The notes: generated from the letters alone by a model not told the origin. Positions 17,725 through 27,091 are shown, counted from the stretch's first letter. The stretch: DNA of 64,000 bases from an uncultured Eubacterium sp. (GCF_937958975.1 NZ_CALGRE010000037.1:10210-74209), one strand, 5' to 3'. A program made the numbers and translations.

Positions 17725-17970
17725 TTAAAAATTTAAAAAATCCATATTGAGAACTACTGAAAGCACGAAGAATAAAACTACACAGATTTTTGTAACCTTC
17801 TCAAGCTTACCTTCCATAGAACGTCCCTTGTTCTTTCCCCAATATGATTCAGCAGCACCACTGATTGCACCAGTAAGACCTGCCTGCTTTCCTTCCTGAA
17901 GTAAGATAACTACTGTTATAATAAAACATACTATCATAAACACTGCTGTTAATACTCTTAATAATGTCAA
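17725..17970 (-). CDS. secG: Preprotein translocase subunit SecG
   Basis: About 81 residues with two membrane helices around the family motif LLQEGKQAGLTGAISG and the later GKNKGRSMEGKLEK. SecG is the small accessory subunit of the SecYEG channel. A GTG at 17979 is fused directly to the GAGGAG ribosome-binding site and so has no spacing; the TTG at 17970 sits 8 nt beyond GGAGG and is the more likely start. It is followed by a clear terminator and then rnr and smpB, a common Firmicutes order. Confidence 0.92.
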   Translation of the reverse strand: MTLLRVLTAVFMIVCFIITVVILLQEGKQAGLTGAISGAAESYWGKNKGRSMEGKLEKVTKICVVLFFVLSVVLNMDFLNF

Positions 17971-17984
17971 TGTCCACACCTCCT

Positions 17985-18000
17985 CTATAAAGTTTTATAG
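17985..18000 (-). other. Short hairpin next to the secG ribosome-binding site
   Basis: 7-bp A/T-rich arms (17985-17991 and 17994-18000) lie immediately upstream of the secG GGAGG. It may affect initiation; this is inferred from position only. Confidence 0.35.
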
Positions 18001-18044
18001 AAAACACCAAATGTTTCCTCTTAACGACGTATCAAACATAGACA

Positions 18045-18073
18045 ATCTTAACATATTAGGGTATTAAAATCAA
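18045..18073 (-). promoter_or_regulatory. Candidate secG promoter
   Basis: Minus strand: TTGATT (18068-18073), 17-bp spacer, TAAGAT (18045-18050). It lies between eno and secG; each box matches the consensus at four positions. Confidence 0.4.
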
Positions 18074-18091
18074 GTAAAAAATACACGTTTT

Positions 18092-19357
18092 TTACAGTTC
18101 TTCTTCAATTCTCAAAAGTTGATTATATTTCGCTGTTCTCTCACCTCTGCACGGTGCACCTGTCTTAATATATCCTGTATTCAATCCCACTGCCAAATCG
18201 GCAATTGTTGTATCCTCACTCTCTCCCGACCTATGAGACATGATAGCAATATATCCCTGACTCTGAGCCATTCTTACCGCCTTTATTGTCTCAGTCACAG
18301 AGCCAATCTGATTTGGTTTAATCAGTATTGCATTGGCACTGTTTTCTCTGAGCCCCCTGTCGAGACGCTTAACATTGGTCACAAATAAATCGTCACCTAC
18401 CAATCGGATTTTATGTCCCAGCTCTGACGTGATTTTTTTCCATCCTTCCCAATCTTCCTCATCCAGAGGGTCCTCTATCGAAAAAATAGGATATTTGTCC
18501 GTAATATTTTTCCACATTGCAATTAACTCATCTGTATTCAAATCCCGATTTTTTTTTGGCATTAAATATTTTCCTGTGGTTTCTGTTTTCCATTCTGATG
18601 CCGCAACATCCAAGGATATTTTAAAATCCTCTCCCGGCTTATAACCTGCTTCTTCAATTGCCTTAACTATAATATCAAGCGCTTCTTCTTCCCCTGACAA
18701 ATCCGGTGCAAAACCCCCTTCGTCTCCAACCGCTACAGAATGTCCACCTGACTTTAGAATTTTTTTCAAATGCTCATATACTTCTGCACACCATCTTATT
18801 CCTTCCTTAAAACAGCACGCACCTACAGGTAAAATCATAAATTCCTGAACATCAATATTATTGGAAGCATGAGCACCACCATTTAAAATATTCATCATAG
18901 GGATTGGCATTTTCTCAGCAGTAATTCCCCCGATATATTTATATTCCGGTATGTTTAAAGCCTTTGCACATGCTTTCATATTTGCCATAGATACGGCAAG
19001 AATTGCATTTGCTCCCAATTTCTCCTTATTATCTGTTTTATCTAAGTCAATCATTATAGCATCAACTTTCCTCTGATTGAGTCCGTTCACACCTTCCAGA
19101 GCCGGATAAATTTCTTCATCAATATTCTTTACTGCGTTTTGTACGCCTTTTCCGCCAAATCTGTCATCCCTGTCACGCAGTTCTACCGCCTCAAATTGTC
19201 CGGTCGATGCACCGGACGGAACAATAGCGGTACCGGTAAACAGCTCTCCTGCCTTTCCGTCCGCTTTCACAGTCACCTCTGCTTCTACTGTAGGATTTCC
19301 ACGGGAATCTAAAACCTCCCGCCCCTTTACATTAACGATTTTTAAATATTTATACAT
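18092..19357 (-). CDS. eno: Enolase
   Basis: 421 residues. It converts 2-phosphoglycerate to phosphoenolpyruvate. E213 (GDEGG) and K347 (LIKPNQIGS) are the expected catalytic acid/base pair, Mg2+ ligands fit D250, E295 and D321, and the C-terminus ends KYNQLLRIEEEL. The loop SHRSGESEDTT is intact. GGGAGG lies 6 nt before the ATG. It lies downstream of a CapA-like gene that separates it from the gap-pgk-tpiA-gpmI run, and has its own candidate promoter. Confidence 0.97.
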   Translation of the reverse strand: MYKYLKIVNVKGREVLDSRGNPTVEAEVTVKADGKAGELFTGTAIVPSGASTGQFEAVELRDRDDRFGGKGVQNAVKNIDEEIYPALEGVNGLNQRKVDAIMIDLDKTDNKEKLGANAILAVSMANMKACAKALNIPEYKYIGGITAEKMPIPMMNILNGGAHASNNIDVQEFMILPVGACCFKEGIRWCAEVYEHLKKILKSGGHSVAVGDEGGFAPDLSGEEEALDIIVKAIEEAGYKPGEDFKISLDVAASEWKTETTGKYLMPKKNRDLNTDELIAMWKNITDKYPIFSIEDPLDEEDWEGWKKITSELGHKIRLVGDDLFVTNVKRLDRGLRENSANAILIKPNQIGSVTETIKAVRMAQSQGYIAIMSHRSGESEDTTIADLAVGLNTGYIKTGAPCRGERTAKYNQLLRIEEEL

Positions 19358-19382
19358 AAAAAACCTCCCAAATGTATAACTA

Positions 19383-19411
19383 ATAATGATTCATCTATGC
19401 AATACTTCCAA
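19383..19411 (-). promoter_or_regulatory. Candidate eno promoter
   Basis: Minus strand: TTGGAA (19406-19411), 17-bp spacer, CATTAT (19383-19388). Moderate match; the leader would be about 20 nt. Confidence 0.4.
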
Positions 19412-19482
19412 CCTTTATTCTGTTAGTATCGTCTATAGTAACTATTCTATACATCTGAGAGTTTTTTATCCGCCACTTTCTG

Positions 19483-20790
19483 CTATTTCATTATCCACTT
19501 TCCAAACACTTCATTCGAAAGCTTTACCAAATCTTTATATTGAATCGGGTCGTACCACTGTATACTGTGTCTATTTAATATGTCCTGAGAATACTCTGAC
19601 AACTTATATGTATATTGTTCCCTGATTACTCCTGCGGATAATCCCCATACATAATGTGTTACTATCGGCACAACTCCTGCTTTCTTCTTTAAAATTCTAA
19701 CACCATTCTCATCTTTCCGAATCGTTAACTTTGCCATTCCCCCGAGAAGTGTCTTCCAATTTTGTTGCCCGGATGTATAATTCCCCAGAGAATAATAACA
19801 TAACGCTTTATTTCCATTGTTGCTCTTTATCCATTGAATTTTTTCCACTACATGTGGATGTGTTCCAATAATCAAATCTGCGCCTGCCTCAACCATCATA
19901 TCTGCCCATTTTTCCTGTTCCGGTGTAGGGTCCGGCTGAACATATTCCTGTCCCCAATGCGGTAGAACAATCGTAAAATCCGCTAATGTTTCTGCTCTCT
20001 CAATATCTGACTTTACCTTATCCCAGTGTTCTTCATCTAAGAGATTGACAAGGTATTCCTTTCCTTTCGGCAGAACAAATCCATTTAGCCCATATGTGTA
20101 ATTTAAAACTGCAAACTTTATTCCTTTACATTCATATATCGGAATGCTGTGATATTGCTTTTCATTTTTATTCAATCCCACCATCATTATCTTTTTCTTA
20201 TGTTTATTCCAATATTTAATACAATGCTCTATTCCCTCTACCCGTGTATCAAAAGAATGATTCGATGCCTGCTGCACAATATCAAATCCTGCATCAATTA
20301 TTGCATCCCCCATGCTATCCGGGGTATTAAAACATGGGTATCCCTTATACTCATAGCTATCTCCACCAAGAATTGTCTCCTGATTTAGTATCGCTATATC
20401 CGCTTTTTTGATGTCCGGTTTTAACTTTTCATAGACACCGGAAAAATCATAAGAGCCATCATTTTTCTTTGCGGTAGTTAATACCGCGTCACTTACTAAA
20501 TCATCCCCCACCGCAACCAGTGTAATATCTGTTTTTTCTGTTGTTTTCGTTGTTTCAGCATTTGTCTGTGTTTCCACACTAAAATTTTCTTTCCTCTCCT
20601 GAGGAGTAGCCATAGCTTCTGTTGCCTTATATTTTTCATTATTTCTTATATAAACTGTCGCTATCGTTGCTGAAATCAGTATCACACTGCATGCACAAAT
20701 CATAATTCTCTTAACATTCAGTCGTCTTCTTTTAATATATCTGGAGTGATATCTATTATAATTCATCCTTGGTCTTCTTCTCTTTTTCAT
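19483..20790 (-). CDS. CapA family protein (poly-gamma-glutamate synthesis-like)
   Basis: 435 residues. A basic N-terminus (KKRRRPR) and a single transmembrane helix (about 29-47) are followed by a PGA_cap domain beginning at DITLVAVGDDLVSDAV and holding ILNQETILGG, ASNHSFD and IGTHPHVVEKI, the metallophosphoesterase-like signature residues of this family. Members are linked to poly-gamma-glutamate capsules, but many stand-alone copies in Clostridia have unknown roles, and no capBC genes are seen here. It lies between gpmI and eno without obvious metabolic relation. Confidence 0.85.
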   Translation of the reverse strand: MKKRRRPRMNYNRYHSRYIKRRRLNVKRIMICACSVILISATIATVYIRNNEKYKATEAMATPQERKENFSVETQTNAETTKTTEKTDITLVAVGDDLVSDAVLTTAKKNDGSYDFSGVYEKLKPDIKKADIAILNQETILGGDSYEYKGYPCFNTPDSMGDAIIDAGFDIVQQASNHSFDTRVEGIEHCIKYWNKHKKKIMMVGLNKNEKQYHSIPIYECKGIKFAVLNYTYGLNGFVLPKGKEYLVNLLDEEHWDKVKSDIERAETLADFTIVLPHWGQEYVQPDPTPEQEKWADMMVEAGADLIIGTHPHVVEKIQWIKSNNGNKALCYYSLGNYTSGQQNWKTLLGGMAKLTIRKDENGVRILKKKAGVVPIVTHYVWGLSAGVIREQYTYKLSEYSQDILNRHSIQWYDPIQYKDLVKLSNEVFGKWIMK

Positions 20791-20820
20791 TGGTTTCCCA
20801 CTTCCCTCGTCGCCATATCA

Positions 20821-20856
20821 AAACGTGGCAGATATTTTTCTCTGCCACGTTTTTCT
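20821..20856 (-). terminator. Intrinsic terminator after gpmI
   Basis: 12-bp arms (20821-20832 and 20841-20852) form a strong GTGGCAGA stem with an 8-nt loop. T tracts flank both sides, with a longer one on the plus strand. Confidence 0.75.
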
Positions 20857-20865
20857 AATTCTATA

Positions 20866-22407
20866 TTATTTTACTAATAATGATTTTCCTGTCATTTCTT
20901 TTGGCTGTTCTAATCCCATAAGTTCAATTAAAGTAGGGACAATATCTGCTAACACACCATCTTCTCTCAAACGATACTGCGGGTCAGCATTTACTAAAAT
21001 AAACGGTACAGGATTTGTCGTGTGCGCCGTAAATGGTGCACCTGTCTCATAATCTATTAACTGTTCTGCGTTTCCGTGGTCTGCACAGATAAATAACTGT
21101 CCATCCACTTCTTTGATAAAGCTAACAACTTCGCCTACACACTCGTCGATAACTTCAATTGCCTTAACTGCCGATTCCAAAACACCTGTATGTCCTACCA
21201 TATCAGGGTTCGCAAAGTTTGTGATGATAACATCATATTTTCCGCTTGTAATCGCCTTACACACTTCGTCGCAGACAGTATATGCACTCATTCTTGGCTT
21301 CTTATCGTATGTTGGAACATATTTTGGAGAATCCACTAAGATTCTGTCTTCTCCTTCATTTGGTTCTTCCACACCACCATTAAAGAAAAATGTAACATGG
21401 GCATATTTTTCTGTCTCTGCAATTCTTGCCTGCTTCATTCCCTTTGCAGCAAGAAATTCACCAAATGTATTCGTAACTTCCACTTTTTTGAATGCGATTA
21501 ATTTGTTTGGAATCGTAACATCATATTCCGTAAAACATACAAATACTAAATCAAGTTTCTTTTCTCTGTCAAATCCATCAAAATCATCTGCACAAAACGC
21601 CCTTGTAATCTGACGCGCTCTGTCAGGTCTGAAGTTACAAAATACAACGGAATCTCCATCCTGGATTGTTGCCACCGGAGCACCATCCTTTGTGATAACA
21701 GTAGGAAGCATAAACTCATCTGTCACTTCTTTGGCATAGGAATTTTTGATTGCCTCTACAGGGTTCGTCTCTTTTTCACCTTCGCCCCTTGTCATTGCAG
21801 CATAAGCCTTTTCTTCTCTATCCCAGTTATTATCTCTGTCCATCGCATAGTAACGTCCCGAAATCGTTGCCACTTCACCGACTCCAATCTCAGCCATCTT
21901 GTCCACCATTTCCTGCATATAATCCGCTGCGGATGCCGGAGGTGTATCTCTTCCATCCAAAAATGCGTGCAGATAAACCTTCTCAAGACCAAATCTTTTC
22001 GCCATCTCAATGGTTCCATACATATGTGTATTATGACTGTGAACACCACCATCTGATAAAAGACCAAAAATATGAAGTGCACTGTTATTCTTCTTTGCGT
22101 TTTCCATTGCCTTAACAAGTTCTTCGTTTTCAAAGAATGTTCCTTCTTCAATTTCTTTTGTAATTCTTGTAAGTTCCTGGTAAACAATACGTCCTGCCCC
22201 CATATTCAGATGTCCTACTTCTGAGTTTCCCATCTGTCCATCAGGAAGTCCCACAGACATACCACTGGCATATCCCTTTACATATGGATATTCTGACATT
22301 AATTTATCCATATTTGGAGTATTTGCCAATTTAACAGCATTTCCTTCCACCTTGTCGTTTAACCCGTAACCGTCTAATATCATTAACACTGTAGGTTTCT
22401 TGCTCAT
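20866..22407 (-). CDS. gpmI: 2,3-bisphosphoglycerate-independent phosphoglycerate mutase
   Basis: 513 residues, the normal length. It interconverts 3- and 2-phosphoglycerate using two Mn2+. The phospho-acceptor Ser62 is in GQMGNSEVGHLNMG; the first metal-site DGYG occurs at residues 12-15, HDR-type residues in LHAFLDGRDTPP, and the C-terminal metal ligands in ICADHGNAEQ. GGAG lies 6 nt before the ATG. It follows tpiA with a 68-nt gap containing a hairpin and is followed by a terminator. Confidence 0.97.
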   Translation of the reverse strand: MSKKPTVLMILDGYGLNDKVEGNAVKLANTPNMDKLMSEYPYVKGYASGMSVGLPDGQMGNSEVGHLNMGAGRIVYQELTRITKEIEEGTFFENEELVKAMENAKKNNSALHIFGLLSDGGVHSHNTHMYGTIEMAKRFGLEKVYLHAFLDGRDTPPASAADYMQEMVDKMAEIGVGEVATISGRYYAMDRDNNWDREEKAYAAMTRGEGEKETNPVEAIKNSYAKEVTDEFMLPTVITKDGAPVATIQDGDSVVFCNFRPDRARQITRAFCADDFDGFDREKKLDLVFVCFTEYDVTIPNKLIAFKKVEVTNTFGEFLAAKGMKQARIAETEKYAHVTFFFNGGVEEPNEGEDRILVDSPKYVPTYDKKPRMSAYTVCDEVCKAITSGKYDVIITNFANPDMVGHTGVLESAVKAIEVIDECVGEVVSFIKEVDGQLFICADHGNAEQLIDYETGAPFTAHTTNPVPFILVNADPQYRLREDGVLADIVPTLIELMGLEQPKEMTGKSLLVK

Positions 22408-22433
22408 ATTTTTTCTCCTTTTTTATCAAGATA

Positions 22434-22458
22434 GAACGCCGGTATCAAACCAGCGTTC
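22434..22458 (-). other. Hairpin in the tpiA-gpmI gap
   Basis: Arms GAACGCCGGT and ACCAGCGTTC (22434-22443, 22449-22458) with one mismatch and a 5-nt loop. There is no T-run, so it is more likely an intercistronic mRNA structure than a terminator. Confidence 0.6.
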
Positions 22459-22475
22459 CACTTTATATCAAATGA

Positions 22476-23225
22476 TTATTTATTATAATTAACAATCTGA
22501 CCAAAATCCGGTTTCAAACTTGCTCCACCTACTAATCCACCATCTATATCTGGTTTTGCAAGTAATTCTGCCGCATTTCCGGCATTCATAGAACCACCAT
22601 ACTGGATTCTGATAGCTGCTGCTGTAGCATCATCATAAATTTCTGCAATACATGCTCTAATTGCTGCACACACTTCTTCTGCCTGTTCTGAAGTAGCTGT
22701 CTTGCCTGTGCCGATTGCCCAGATTGGTTCATAGGCGATAACTGCTTCCTTCGCCTGCTCTGCTGTAACATTCATAAAAGCAATCTTTATCTGCTGGCGA
22801 ATGAAATCAATTGTAATTCCCTGTTCTCTCTGCTCAAGAGTTTCACCACAGCAGATAATAGGTGTAATATCATGCTCAAAAGCCTTAAGCACTTTTTTAT
22901 TTACAGTCTCATCTGTCTCAGCAAAATATTCTCTTCTCTCTGAATGTCCGATAATTACATATTTTACGCCGATATCTGTAAGCATGTTTGGAGCAATTTC
23001 TCCCGTAAAAGCACCACTCTCTTCAAAGTACATATTCTCTGCACCAATATTAATGTTTGTTCCCTTTGCTGCTTCAATAGCTGGCACTAAATCAATTGCT
23101 GGTACACAGAATACTACGTCAACTTCATCATTTGCTACTAATGGCTTCAATTCATTTATAAGTGCAACTGCCTCACTCGGAGTTTTGTTCATTTTCCAGT
23201 TGCCTGCGATAATTTTCTTTCTCAT
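22476..23225 (-). CDS. tpiA: Triosephosphate isomerase
   Basis: 249 residues. It interconverts dihydroxyacetone phosphate and glyceraldehyde 3-phosphate. K11 (AGNWKMN), H94 (IIGHSERR) and catalytic E166 ([10 protein letters not shown]) are all present, as is the C-terminal phosphate loop [15 protein letters not shown] lies 8 nt before the ATG. It is third in the gap-pgk-tpiA-gpmI run; a long structured spacer separates it from pgk. Confidence 0.97.
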   Translation of the reverse strand: MRKKIIAGNWKMNKTPSEAVALINELKPLVANDEVDVVFCVPAIDLVPAIEAAKGTNINIGAENMYFEESGAFTGEIAPNMLTDIGVKYVIIGHSERREYFAETDETVNKKVLKAFEHDITPIICCGETLEQREQGITIDFIRQQIKIAFMNVTAEQAKEAVIAYEPIWAIGTGKTATSEQAEEVCAAIRACIAEIYDDATAAAIRIQYGGSMNAGNAAELLAKPDIDGGLVGGASLKPDFGQIVNYNK

Positions 23226-23338
23226 TGTAAAATCTCCTTAAATGTATTCGGACGCCTTTTAACGGACTCAACCTCTCTATACTATATAGCGAGCTCGACC
23301 GCTTCGCGCTCTCGCTCTTGTCGCGCGTCCTATCAGTC

Positions 23339-23452
23339 GTTGTGTATCAATCAGATTAACAATCTGATTGATGCTTCGCATAAACATGTGTCAGAAAAAG
23401 TGCTCTTTTGTGCAAGCACAGTCGCACTTTTCTGCCACATGTTTTACACAAC
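23339..23452 (-). other. Nested multi-hairpin structure between pgk and tpiA
   Basis: Outer 8-bp arms (23339-23346, 23445-23452) enclose a perfect 12-bp hairpin with a 3-nt loop (23346-23357, 23361-23372) and a long imperfect hairpin of about 20 bp (23382-23403 with 23424-23444) capped by TGTGCAAGCACA. The upstream stretch 23289-23330 is unusually GC-rich. No terminal T-run is present. The design resembles that of the gap-pgk gap. Confidence 0.65.
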
Positions 23453-23460
23453 TCAATTGA

Positions 23461-24666
23461 TTATTTATCATTTGCTGCCACAACACCTGGCAGTTCTTTG
23501 CCCTCAAGAAACTCTAATGATGCGCCACCACCTGTTGAGATGTGTGTCATCTTTTCTCCAAATCCAAGGTTGTTTACTGCTGCTGCTGAATCACCACCAC
23601 CGATGATTGTTGTTGCATCTGTCTCAGCAAGTGCTTCTGCTACTGCGATTGTTCCGGCTGCAAGACATGGATTTTCTGATACACCCATAGGTCCGTTCCA
23701 CACAACTGTCTTAGCGCTCTTAACCGCATCAGCAAATAATTCTCTTGTCTTAGGTCCAATATCAAGACCTTCTTTATCATCCGGAATATCATTTGTTGGT
23801 ACAATCATTGTCTCAATTTCAGCATCAATTGGATTTGGGAATCCGTCAGCTGCTACTGTATCAATCGGAAGTAATAATTTCTTTCCAAGCTCTTCTGCCT
23901 TTTTAATCATGTCAAGACAGTAATCAAGTTTTGTATCATCTACTAAAGAGATTCCAACATTTCCGCCCTGAGCTTTAACAAATGTATATGCCATACCGCC
24001 ACCAATAATAAGTGTATCACATTTTTCAAGTAAGTTATTGATAACATTTAACTTATCAGCAACCTTTGCACCGCCTAAAATAGCAACAAAAGGTCTCACA
24101 GGATTATTTACTGCGTTTCCTAAGAAATCAATTTCTTTCTGCATTAAATAACCAACAACTGCTGTGTCAACATATTCTGTTACACCCACATTGGAACAAT
24201 GTGCTCTGTGCGCTGTACCAAAAGCATCATTTACAAATACATCGCAGAGTGAAGCAAGTTCCTTGCTGAATGCTTCACCGTTCTTTGTCTCTTCTGCTCT
24301 GTAACGTGTGTTCTGAAGAAGAACAACATCACCGTCATTCATAGCTTCCACAGCCGCTTTTGCATTTTCACCTACTACGTTGTCATCTGCTGCAAACTTT
24401 ACTTCCTGTCCTAACAATTCAGAAAGTCTTACTGCAACCGGTGCAAGTGACAATTCCGGCTTTGGCTCTCCCTTTGGTTTTCCAAGATGTGAGCAGAGAA
24501 TAACTTTTCCTCCGTCGTTAATTAATTTTTTGATTGTCGGAAGTGCAGCAACAAGACGATTTTCATCTGTAATAACACCTTCCTTTAAAGGTACGTTGAA
24601 GTCACAGCGGACTAAAACTTTTAACCCTTTTACATTTATATCATCAACTGATTTTTTATTAAGCAT
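23461..24666 (-). CDS. pgk: Phosphoglycerate kinase
   Basis: 401 residues. It transfers phosphate from 1,3-bisphosphoglycerate to ADP. The N-terminal substrate site [11 protein letters not shown] (17-27) and SHLGKPKGE are intact, and the C-terminal nucleotide-binding segment reads GGGDSAAAV with [13 protein letters not shown] near the end. AAGGAG precedes the ATG. It lies second in the glycolytic run, separated from gap by a terminator and a structured element, so its level relative to gap may be set post-transcriptionally. Confidence 0.97.
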   Translation of the reverse strand: MLNKKSVDDINVKGLKVLVRCDFNVPLKEGVITDENRLVAALPTIKKLINDGGKVILCSHLGKPKGEPKPELSLAPVAVRLSELLGQEVKFAADDNVVGENAKAAVEAMNDGDVVLLQNTRYRAEETKNGEAFSKELASLCDVFVNDAFGTAHRAHCSNVGVTEYVDTAVVGYLMQKEIDFLGNAVNNPVRPFVAILGGAKVADKLNVINNLLEKCDTLIIGGGMAYTFVKAQGGNVGISLVDDTKLDYCLDMIKKAEELGKKLLLPIDTVAADGFPNPIDAEIETMIVPTNDIPDDKEGLDIGPKTRELFADAVKSAKTVVWNGPMGVSENPCLAAGTIAVAEALAETDATTIIGGGDSAAAVNNLGFGEKMTHISTGGGASLEFLEGKELPGVVAANDK

Positions 24667-24701
24667 AATTTGCTCCTTTCAATATTTTCTACACTTTATT
24701 C

Positions 24702-24827
24702 GCCGTGCAACTCTCAGAATCCTTTGGATTCTGTTTCGTCGCGGGCTTCGCCCTATATGAATCAATATAGTCTTCTATCGCCTCGAGCAAGCTCGGGCGA
24801 TTTCGTCTATATTGATTCATGCACGGC
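24702..24827 (-). other. Nested multi-hairpin structure between gap and pgk
   Basis: Outer 8-bp arms (24702-24709, 24820-24827) enclose a perfect 8-bp hairpin with TTT loop (24715-24722, 24726-24733), a small GGGC/GCCC hairpin (24743-24753), and a long one with 14-bp arms (24757-24770, 24807-24820) and an inner 10-bp stem tipped by GC-AA-GC. There is no T-run. It lies downstream of the gap terminator and upstream of pgk. Confidence 0.7.
24776..24807. repeat. Dispersed repeat core, copy A
   Basis: The core CCTCG, a short spacer, GCTCGG, CG and ATTTCGTC is shared with 43416-43451 in the etfB-etfA gap. It forms the apex of the long hairpin in the gap-pgk element. Confidence 0.5.
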
Positions 24828-24841
24828 TCATTGCCTTCGCG

Positions 24842-24876
24842 AAAAAAAGGGTCCGGCCCAAGAAAGCCGGACCCTT
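24842..24876 (-). terminator. Intrinsic terminator after gap
   Basis: A perfect 11-bp GC-rich stem (24847-24857 with 24866-24876), 8-nt loop, then seven T on the minus strand. It should limit read-through from gap into pgk. Confidence 0.9.
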
Positions 24877-24898
24877 GTGGATCTAAATAATTTTTATA

Positions 24899-25921
24899 CT
24901 ATGCTAATTCTGCAAAGTATTTAATTGTTCTAACCATCTGGCTTGTGTATGAGTTTTCATTGTCATACCAAGCAACTGTCTGAACTTCATAAAGGTCATC
25001 ACCAATCTGGTTAACCATTGTCTGTGTAGCATCGAATAATGAACCATATGTGATACCAACGATATCAGATGATACCAATGGGTCTTCTGTATAACCAAAT
25101 GAAGCAGAAGCAGCAGCCTTCATAGCTGCGTTGATTCCTTCAACAGTAACGTCTTTACCCTTAACTACAGATGTAAGGATTGTTGTTGAACCTGTTGGAA
25201 CAGGAACTCTCTGTGCAGAACCGATTAATTTTCCATTTAACTCAGGAATAACTAATCCGATAGCTTTTGCGGCACCTGTTGAGTTAGGTACGATATTAAC
25301 TGCTGCTGCACGGGCTCTTCTTAAATCACCTTTTCTATGTGGTCCATCAAGTACCATCTGGTCGCCTGTATAAGCGTGGATTGTTGACATGATACCTGAC
25401 TGGATTGGTGCATAATCATTAAGAGCTTTTGCCATAGGAGCTAAGCAGTTTGTTGTACATGATGCAGCTGAAATAATCTTATCGTCTGCTGTTAATGTAT
25501 CTTCGTTTACTGAGAAAACGACTGTTGGAAGGTCATTTCCTGCTGGAGCTGAGATAACTACTTTCTTAGCACCTGCATCGATATGAGCCTGTGATTTTGC
25601 TTTAGAAACATAGAAACCTGTACATTCAAGTACAACGTCTACATCAAGTTCTCCCCAAGGAAGCTTTGAAGCATCAGCCTCTGCATAAATCTTTAATGTC
25701 TTTCCACAAACTGTGATTGTTCCATCTTCATCGTTCGCTGAAACTTCGTCACAGTATTTATATCTTCCCTGTGATGAATCATACTTTAATAAATGTGCAA
25801 GCATTGATGGTTTTGTTAAGTCATTGATTGCAACAACTTCATATCCTTCTGCATCAAACATCTGTCTGAATGCAAGACGTCCAATACGTCCAAATCCGTT
25901 AATAGCTACTTTAACTGCCAT
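24899..25921 (-). CDS. gap: Glyceraldehyde-3-phosphate dehydrogenase (type I)
   Basis: 340 residues. It oxidises glyceraldehyde 3-phosphate with NAD+ and phosphate. The NAD-binding start is [14 protein letters not shown] (8-21), the catalytic Cys is C155 in SAASCTTNC, and His182 lies in [16 protein letters not shown] lies 8 nt before the ATG. It heads the lower-glycolysis run with a strong upstream promoter and a strong downstream terminator, which suggests high expression as a largely monocistronic message. Confidence 0.98.
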   Translation of the reverse strand: MAVKVAINGFGRIGRLAFRQMFDAEGYEVVAINDLTKPSMLAHLLKYDSSQGRYKYCDEVSANDEDGTITVCGKTLKIYAEADASKLPWGELDVDVVLECTGFYVSKAKSQAHIDAGAKKVVISAPAGNDLPTVVFSVNEDTLTADDKIISAASCTTNCLAPMAKALNDYAPIQSGIMSTIHAYTGDQMVLDGPHRKGDLRRARAAAVNIVPNSTGAAKAIGLVIPELNGKLIGSAQRVPVPTGSTTILTSVVKGKDVTVEGINAAMKAAASASFGYTEDPLVSSDIVGITYGSLFDATQTMVNQIGDDLYEVQTVAWYDNENSYTSQMVRTIKYFAELA

Positions 25922-26249
25922 TTGATTTTTCCTCCTAAAAATAAGAATTTAAAAATTTGTCGTTAATTTTCATTAACCTAAAAGTTATTTTACATAATAA
26001 ATTTACAAATATCAAGATATTTTTATGGTTTTTATTGGATTTTTGTTAAATTTTTGTCAATTTATAGATAATGTAATGTAAAAGTAGATTTTTATTGTCA
26101 TTTTTGCTATATTTTACGATGTGTAGAACAATTATTTTCTTGAAACTCACACCAGATAACACAAACAGTATAGAAATTTTTATTACATTATATATTTTAA
26201 ATCGTTTTTCGTTTTTTATTCATAAAATTTAAATTTACAAGGAGTGTCT
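25922..26249. other. A/T-rich divergent intergenic region, 328 bases
   Basis: This region lies between the divergent gap and PHP genes. It holds the gap promoter at 25987-26015 and the gap leader. The rest (26016-26238) is T-rich with no ORF, clear hairpin or riboswitch motif seen. No confident promoter for the PHP gene could be picked among many A/T-rich candidates. Confidence 0.6.
25987..26015 (-). promoter_or_regulatory. gap promoter
   Basis: Minus strand: TTGATA (26010-26015), 17-bp spacer, TAAAAT (25987-25992). The leader to the ATG would be about 58 nt. Confidence 0.65.
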
Positions 26250-27017
26250 ATGTATTCAGATTATCATGTACACAGTCTGTTTTCTTTTGACAGCGAAGAA
26301 AAAATTAAAAGTATTTTAGAGCGGGCAATCAATCTTGGCATGAAACAAATTGCCATTACGGACCATCAGGATTTTAACTGGCCTGTAAAAGGAGAATTTC
26401 CTAATATTAATATAGATGAATATTCTGAGACAATTAATGTTTATAAAGAAAAATATAAAAATAGAATTGATGTCTTAAAAGGCATAGAGCTTGGTCTTAT
26501 GAAAGGCACCTCTGCCCTATGCCAGAACCTTATTCATACATCAATGTTCGATTTTGTGATTGGCTCCTGTCATATTGTTGACAATATGGACCCATATTAT
26601 ACAGATTTCTGGAATGGACGCAAAGACCGTACTGCTTTTGAACAATACTTTAACACACTATTTGATGGATTAAATGAATTTCACGAGATTGATGCCTTAG
26701 GACACATGGATTACATTGTAAGGTATAGTCCAAATAGAGACAGTAACTACTCCGTTTCCGATTACACAGATATCATTGACGAAATTTTAAAGTTTATCAT
26801 ACAACGAGACATTAAATTGGAAATCAATACTTCCAATCTTGCCAAAGGATTCCGCGTTCCAAATCCCCACACTGATATTATAAAAAGATATAAAGAATTG
26901 GGAGGTATGTATGTGACCGTTGGCTCTGATGCACATAAGGCTGAATATATCGGTTATGGTTTTGATAATATAAGAGATATTATTGACACTTACCACCTTA
27001 AGATTTTTACGAAATAA
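26250..27017 (+). CDS. PHP-domain phosphoesterase (histidinol-phosphatase-like)
   Basis: About 255 residues. The N-terminus YSDYHVHSLFSFDS gives the first PHP metal motif (HxH), followed by ITDHQDFNW, a central EIDALGHMDY and a C-terminal TVGSDAHKAE. These fit the HisK-type PHP phosphatases that use three metal ions. No other his genes are nearby, so a role in histidine synthesis is only possible; many family members act on other phosphate esters. The ATG at 26250 follows AAGGAG at 5 nt; an in-frame GTG at 26244 overlaps that site. Convergent with the cysteine desulfurase gene. Confidence 0.85.
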   Translation: MYSDYHVHSLFSFDSEEKIKSILERAINLGMKQIAITDHQDFNWPVKGEFPNINIDEYSETINVYKEKYKNRIDVLKGIELGLMKGTSALCQNLIHTSMFDFVIGSCHIVDNMDPYYTDFWNGRKDRTAFEQYFNTLFDGLNEFHEIDALGHMDYIVRYSPNRDSNYSVSDYTDIIDEILKFIIQRDIKLEINTSNLAKGFRVPNPHTDIIKRYKELGGMYVTVGSDAHKAEYIGYGFDNIRDIIDTYHLKIFTK

Positions 27018-27034
27018 CATTTGAACAGACAAAA

Positions 27035-27077
27035 GAAAACAGGCATATTTATACCACAATATAAATACCCTGTTTTC
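27035..27077. terminator. Bidirectional terminator
   Basis: A 9-bp stem (27035-27043 with 27069-27077) continues after a small bulge into an 8-bp A/T stem with a 6-nt loop. A and T tracts on each side allow use by both the PHP gene and the convergent cysteine desulfurase gene. Confidence 0.75.
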
Positions 27078-27091
27078 ATAGAGCAATTATT

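Noticed and set aside
18074..18095. A/T hairpin overlapping the end of eno as its terminator
   Set aside because: The arms GTAAAAAA/TTTTTTAC contain almost no G-C pairs, so a stable termination stem is unlikely.
19386..19625. Plus-strand open frame of 79 codons
   Set aside because: It overlaps the CapA gene and the eno promoter region, has no ribosome-binding site and no recognisable protein pattern.
20825..22115. Several plus-strand frames opposite gpmI
   Set aside because: Antisense shadows of a conserved glycolytic gene, without ribosome-binding sites.
23289..23330. GC-rich stretch as a horizontally acquired insert or IS end
   Set aside because: No transposase, target duplication or terminal repeat pair is seen; it belongs to the structured gap between pgk and tpiA.
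24702..24827. CRISPR-like repeat or IS remnant between gap and pgk
   Set aside because: There is no regularly spaced repeat and no transposase fragment; the symmetry is of nested inverted repeats.
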